A DNA stretch of 8,591 bases from JBKEBQ01 sp047973225 (GTDB lineage Bacteria > Bacillota_I > Bacilli_A > Erysipelotrichales > Erysipelotrichaceae): contig JBKEBQ010000049.1 in assembly GCA_047973225.1 (NCBI GenBank), positions 1 to 8,591 on the forward strand. Reading direction: 5' to 3'. The notes beneath the pieces were generated by a model. The model worked only from the letters and a program-made list of their open reading frames with translations, was not told where the DNA came from and searched no databases. This document shows positions 6,395 to 8,591 of this stretch, piece after piece. The first letter of the stretch is position 1. Every line of letters begins with the position of its first letter. The translations under genes and the position numbers were made by a program.

Positions 6395-6811
6395 TTAAAT
6401 GATTACTTTTGTTTCTTGAAAAAATTGTGAGTTTTTATAACTTACAAACCATTCGTCTTTCCCATTTAACAAATCACTAAATTTTCTTAGAAGAACTCTT
6501 GCTTGTATTCTTAAAGTTCTTTCGATTTCTTTTGATATGATTTCCTCTTTTGGTATACCTTTTCTGTCTACATCTTCAGCATTGACATTAATATAGTTGC
6601 TAATTAGATATGTTTTATCACTTTTTTTATTAAAATAATACACCCAAGCAGTATCAAAATCATAAGTGAAAAAAACAGAAAATTTATCTCCTTTTAATTC
6701 AATAACATTATTACTTATATTCACTATATCTAAATCAAATCTGTTGGATAACTCACCAAATAATTGATGAGATAGTTCAATAAAACTTTTTCCGTTAAAA
6801 TTCATATTCAT
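6395..6811 (-). CDS. Small hypothetical protein, possible orphan immunity protein
   Basis: I do not recognise a family. The 138 residues have no signal peptide or membrane segment, are rich in charged and aromatic residues, and look like a soluble alpha/beta protein: a helix near residues 8-24, beta-rich segments such as VIELKGDKFSVFFTYDFD and WVYYFNKK at about 36-63, then a long charged helix around EEIISKEIERTLRIQARVLL (about 89-108). The start is well supported: ATG at 6811 has a GAGGAG ribosome binding site 9 nt upstream (6821-6826). Size, fold impression and place downstream of a toxin/immunity pair suggest an orphan immunity gene. That is inference from context, not from sequence similarity. 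No clear terminator follows; the AT-rich 3' side holds a short direct repeat of ATCATTTAA. Confidence 0.75.
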   Translation of the reverse strand: MNMNFNGKSFIELSHQLFGELSNRFDLDIVNISNNVIELKGDKFSVFFTYDFDTAWVYYFNKKSDKTYLISNYINVNAEDVDRKGIPKEEIISKEIERTLRIQARVLLRKFSDLLNGKDEWFVSYKNSQFFQETKVII

Positions 6812-6909
6812 ATTAATTGTCTCCTCATATTATTTTACAAACGATTATATAAAAAAATCGTAAACATAGCCCGCGTCCTCTAGAACATTTAACTCTCTCC
6901 CATATCCTG

Positions 6910-7116
6910 TTAAATGGCGGACACCATCTGCATCAAACCCATATCTTCATGATCGATATAATATTGCAAGTTATGATATACTTGGGTTTGTATTTCATAC
7001 GTTATAACTTTGGGATTTGGATCATAGGGCTTTGATTGATCAAGCAGCTGTTTTTGCCTGTTTTCTGTTTTAGAAAGTGGATAAACTAAGTAACTTTTTA
7101 TTTCATTATACGACAT
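6910..7116 (-). CDS. Small hypothetical ORF, possibly frameshifted
   Basis: A 68-codon frame beginning MSYNEIKSYLVYPLSKTENR and ending YIDHEDMGLMQMVSAI. I do not recognise it. Its composition is protein-like, but its ribosome binding site is poor: the nearest AGGTGA is about 13 nt from the ATG, and a stop codon directly precedes the ATG. A second minus-strand frame overlaps its end and carries on to a stop at 6845-6847, reading RYGFDADGVRHLTGY, then GRELNVLEDAGYVYDFFI, which also looks like real protein. A single lost base near 6940-6960 would join the two into a protein of about 90 residues. It may therefore be a damaged gene, perhaps a remnant of a mobile element or of a displaced toxin tip. 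Confidence 0.4.
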   Translation of the reverse strand: MSYNEIKSYLVYPLSKTENRQKQLLDQSKPYDPNPKVITYEIQTQVYHNLQYYIDHEDMGLMQMVSAI

Positions 7117-7292
7117 TTAGTAGTGCAAATCACCTGCATTTTATTAAAAACCATCGCAATTCGATTTATATTATTTCTTATTCTTCTTATTTCTCTTAGC
7201 ACGATAAGCAATCTTGAGTGAATGGCATACACTTCTAGTGTTTCTATAGTGCTGAATCGGGGGCTGGGGTGCAGGGGCAGAGTCCGCTCAGC
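7098..7292 (-). pseudogene. Possible remnant of a MobC-like mobilization protein gene
   Basis: A minus-strand frame without start codon or ribosome binding site stays open from a stop at 7293-7295 to the TAA at 7098-7100. Its middle (about 7141-7200) reads LREIRRIRNNINRIAMVFN. This resembles the core signature of MobC relaxosome proteins, typically of the form (E)xRRIGxNINQIAxxxN. The sequence before and after does not look like MobC and there is no complete gene, so at best this is a decayed fragment. It could also be a chance resemblance in a short frame. A basic run KIAYRAKRNKKNKK is encoded in another frame of the same DNA. Confidence 0.3.
7251..7292. repeat. G-rich hairpin
   Basis: Arms GCTGA-AT-CGG (7251-7260) and CCG-C-TCAGC (7284-7292) give a stem of 8 pairs with a small asymmetric bulge. 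The loop contains the G-runs GGG CT GGGG TGCA GGGG, so together with the stem there are three runs of four or more G. This is a sharp local contrast with the AT-rich surroundings. A smaller perfect hairpin ACACT-TCT-AGTGT lies just to the left (about 7229-7241). I see no gene in this stretch; it may be part of a mobile-element end or a transfer origin. Confidence 0.5.
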
Positions 7293-7308
7293 TTAAAATT
7301 TGCAAATG

Positions 7309-7357
7309 AAAAAAAGCATCTTAACTGGAATCTAACTCTCCTGAGCAGATGCTTTTT
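7309..7357 (-). terminator. Terminator downstream of the immunity gene
   Basis: On the minus strand an 11-bp perfect stem AAAAAGCATCT / AGATGCTTTTT (arms 7347-7357 and 7311-7321) encloses an unusually long 25-nt loop and ends in seven T residues (7309-7315). It lies 24 bp after the immunity gene stop. The A-run on the other side would let it act on plus-strand transcripts as well. Confidence 0.75.
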
Positions 7358-7381
7358 GATTACCAAAAAAATGTGATAATC

Positions 7382-7996
7382 TTAATTTGTTTTTTGTGGA
7401 TAAAATTCAAATCCTATCCAATTGTGCTCATCAATGATATCTTTAACTTTTTGAGATATATACATATCCACAAAATCTTTACTACATCTAAAAACATCAT
7501 AGTTTTTACAAATATTTTCATCCAATATTATGCCTTTTGGTAAAAAAGAATATACATCATATTTCTCATTATATGTAAAATCACTTTTTTCCATATCATA
7601 GGCCTCAATAAAATTCAAAACATTCATAACCATATAATTTTCATTTACCTTATTTGTAACAACATCTATTAATTTGATTGGTAAATACTGGATGCCACTA
7701 ATTTTATTACTATTAAATACTTCCATTACTTTTTTATGTATGATTGGCCACCTAACAATATTCAAAAGATATTCATTTTCTAAGTTAGAAGCTTTTGAAC
7801 TGTAATAAAATTCAACTTCTGGCCAGTTTTCTATTTTAGATCCTTTTTTGTTATAAATAATATTGCTAAAAAATCCTGTTTTAACACCTGAATATTCAAT
7901 GTTTTCTAAGTTAGATTTTTGAGCATATATCGTGTTGTTTTTTTCTTCTATAGCTTGGTCAATTCTCTCCATATCCCATGTTAATTTGTAAAACAT
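7382..7996 (-). CDS. Imm11/DUF1629-like immunity protein
   Basis: A 204-residue soluble protein that probably binds and neutralises the toxin encoded just upstream, protecting the producer cell and its sisters. The pattern fits the Imm11 (DUF1629) family: an N-terminal FYKL start, the central helix/strand IIHKKVMEVFNSNKISGIQY with LPIKLID (about 85-111), the strand-helix NYMVMNVLNFIEAYDMEKSD (120-139), and a C-terminal DVFRCSKDFVDMYISQ (167-182) followed by WIGFEFYP (193-200), the characteristic end. I assign the family from memory of its pattern, so it is likely rather than certain. The ribosome binding site AAGGAG (8005-8010) is 8 nt from the ATG; the toxin stop is 34 bp upstream. Toxin then immunity in one transcript, with a terminator after, is the classical layout. 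Confidence 0.75.
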   Translation of the reverse strand: MFYKLTWDMERIDQAIEEKNNTIYAQKSNLENIEYSGVKTGFFSNIIYNKKGSKIENWPEVEFYYSSKASNLENEYLLNIVRWPIIHKKVMEVFNSNKISGIQYLPIKLIDVVTNKVNENYMVMNVLNFIEAYDMEKSDFTYNEKYDVYSFLPKGIILDENICKNYDVFRCSKDFVDMYISQKVKDIIDEHNWIGFEFYPQKTN

Positions 7997-8030
7997 TTGA
8001 TCAACTCCTTATTTTCCATAATATTGAATG

Positions 8031-8591
8031 TTATTTAGGTAACTTATTCCAAAAAACTTTATACAGCATGTTAGGGTTTTTAATAATCGGAATTTTTACA
8101 CTTTCATCAAATAAATCTAAAAACATTTCTACATTACCATTGGCTAATGCATCAGCTTTTACCATTTTATCTAAGACAAAATCGTGGTAGGCATTAGGAT
8201 GTCGACCTTGATGCAGTAATAAATCTTTATTCCAGTCTGAGTCAAGGTCTAATCCATATTTTTTTGCAATATCATCGAACTGTTCAGTATAAGTTGAATT
8301 CTTATTTGAAGCATAATGATGTACTTGGTTAGGTTTTGCGTTATCTGCATTTTTTACTACATCGTCCGCCGAACCCTTTAATAAACCATGCTCAACCCCT
8401 TTTATAATATCATCTTGTGACATGAAAAGCGAGAAGAGCCCAACTGCCATACCCACTTCATCTTTACTAAGAACTGCCCGGACAACATCTGCTGCATCCC
8501 ATGCCGTCTCTACCATCCAGCCTGCTGTACTACCTACAGCCATCCCAGATACGCTACCTGCCTTAGCACAACTACTCACATATTGATGAAA
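8031..8591 (-). CDS. Polymorphic toxin, C-terminal part with AHH-type nuclease tip (partial)
   Basis: The frame is open to the window edge; 186 residues are visible, so the N-terminus with any secretion domain (LXG, RHS or other) is outside. The visible N-terminal part is small-residue-rich and hydrophobic (GSVSGMAVGSTAGWMVETAW, GMAVGLFSLFM), typical of the region before a toxin tip. The tip starts around residue 85 and carries VHHYASNKN (His 91-92), an FDDIAKKYGLDLD segment, then HQGRHPNAYHDFVLDKM (His 127, 131 and 136). This HH...HxGRH...YH pattern is that of AHH-family nucleases of the HNH/EndoVII superfamily, which cleave nucleic acids in target cells; V replaces the first A of AHH. An internal GTG at 8579 could be mistaken for a start but has no good ribosome binding site. 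The immunity gene follows 34 bp downstream. Confidence 0.8.
   Translation of the reverse strand, partial: FHQYVSSCAKAGSVSGMAVGSTAGWMVETAWDAADVVRAVLSKDEVGMAVGLFSLFMSQDDIIKGVEHGLLKGSADDVVKNADNAKPNQVHHYASNKNSTYTEQFDDIAKKYGLDLDSDWNKDLLLHQGRHPNAYHDFVLDKMVKADALANGNVEMFLDLFDESVKIPIIKNPNMLYKVFWNKLPK

Noticed and set aside
6375..6400. CRISPR-like repeats after the 138-aa gene
   Set aside because: Only two copies of a roughly 9-base AT-rich word in tandem; no spacers and no array.
7258..7277. G-quadruplex from the G-rich run
   Set aside because: Only three runs of four or more G are present; a fourth run of this length is missing, so a hairpin is the better description.
7978..8190. Plus-strand frame across the toxin-immunity junction
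   Set aside because: It is antisense to the toxin tip and to the immunity gene start, and has no ribosome binding site.
8577..8579. GTG as the start of a short intact gene at the right edge
   Set aside because: The frame stays open upstream to the window edge with no good ribosome binding site before the GTG; a partial larger toxin is more likely.

Overview
The window looks like a low-GC Bacillota chromosome. An Erysipelotrichia-type gut Firmicute is my guess from codon use and gene content, but the sequence does not prove the family. It has two parts: a conserved housekeeping block (about 465-5,670) and an accessory region (about 5,670-8,591). More mobile-element debris lies at the left end (1-464).

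Left edge, 1-464: decayed insertion-sequence pieces. There is a 48-bp piece of an IS256-family transposase on the minus strand and a frameshifted, 3'-truncated IS3-family OrfA on the plus strand. The OrfA stops where the rpsI terminator begins.

Housekeeping block, all on the minus strand, so transcription runs from high to low coordinates. It holds ecfA1-ecfA2-ecfT-truA, then a PHP-domain phosphatase gene, then rplM-rpsI. ecfA1/ecfA2/ecfT encode the shared energizing module of group II ECF vitamin and metal transporters. Their reading frames overlap one another, and ecfT overlaps truA by 4 bp (ATGA), so the four genes are very probably one translationally coupled operon. rplM-rpsI has its own promoter and an L13-type leader with two hairpins. 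The terminator of the PHP gene overlaps the -35 element of that promoter.

Accessory region: immediately upstream of ecfA1, where rplQ/rpoA sit in many Bacillota, there is instead an internally deleted, non-autonomous IS256-family element (about 655 bp, both ends recognisable, catalytic domain gone). Beyond it, on the minus strand, come: the C-terminal part of a polymorphic toxin with an HHY...GRH...YH nuclease-like tip (AHH type) running off the right edge; its probable cognate immunity protein of the Imm11/DUF1629 type with a good terminator; a degenerate stretch holding a G-rich hairpin and weak traces of a mobilization (MobC-like) gene and of a small ORF that may be frameshifted; and a small 138-aa protein that resembles an orphan immunity protein.

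Working together: the ECF module would power substrate-binding S-components encoded elsewhere. TruA and the two ribosomal proteins belong to translation. The right-hand module appears to be a contact- or secretion-dependent toxin/immunity locus whose downstream part has been worn down by mobile-element activity. The most interesting parts are this toxin-immunity module with its degraded tail and the IS256 relics on both sides of the housekeeping block.
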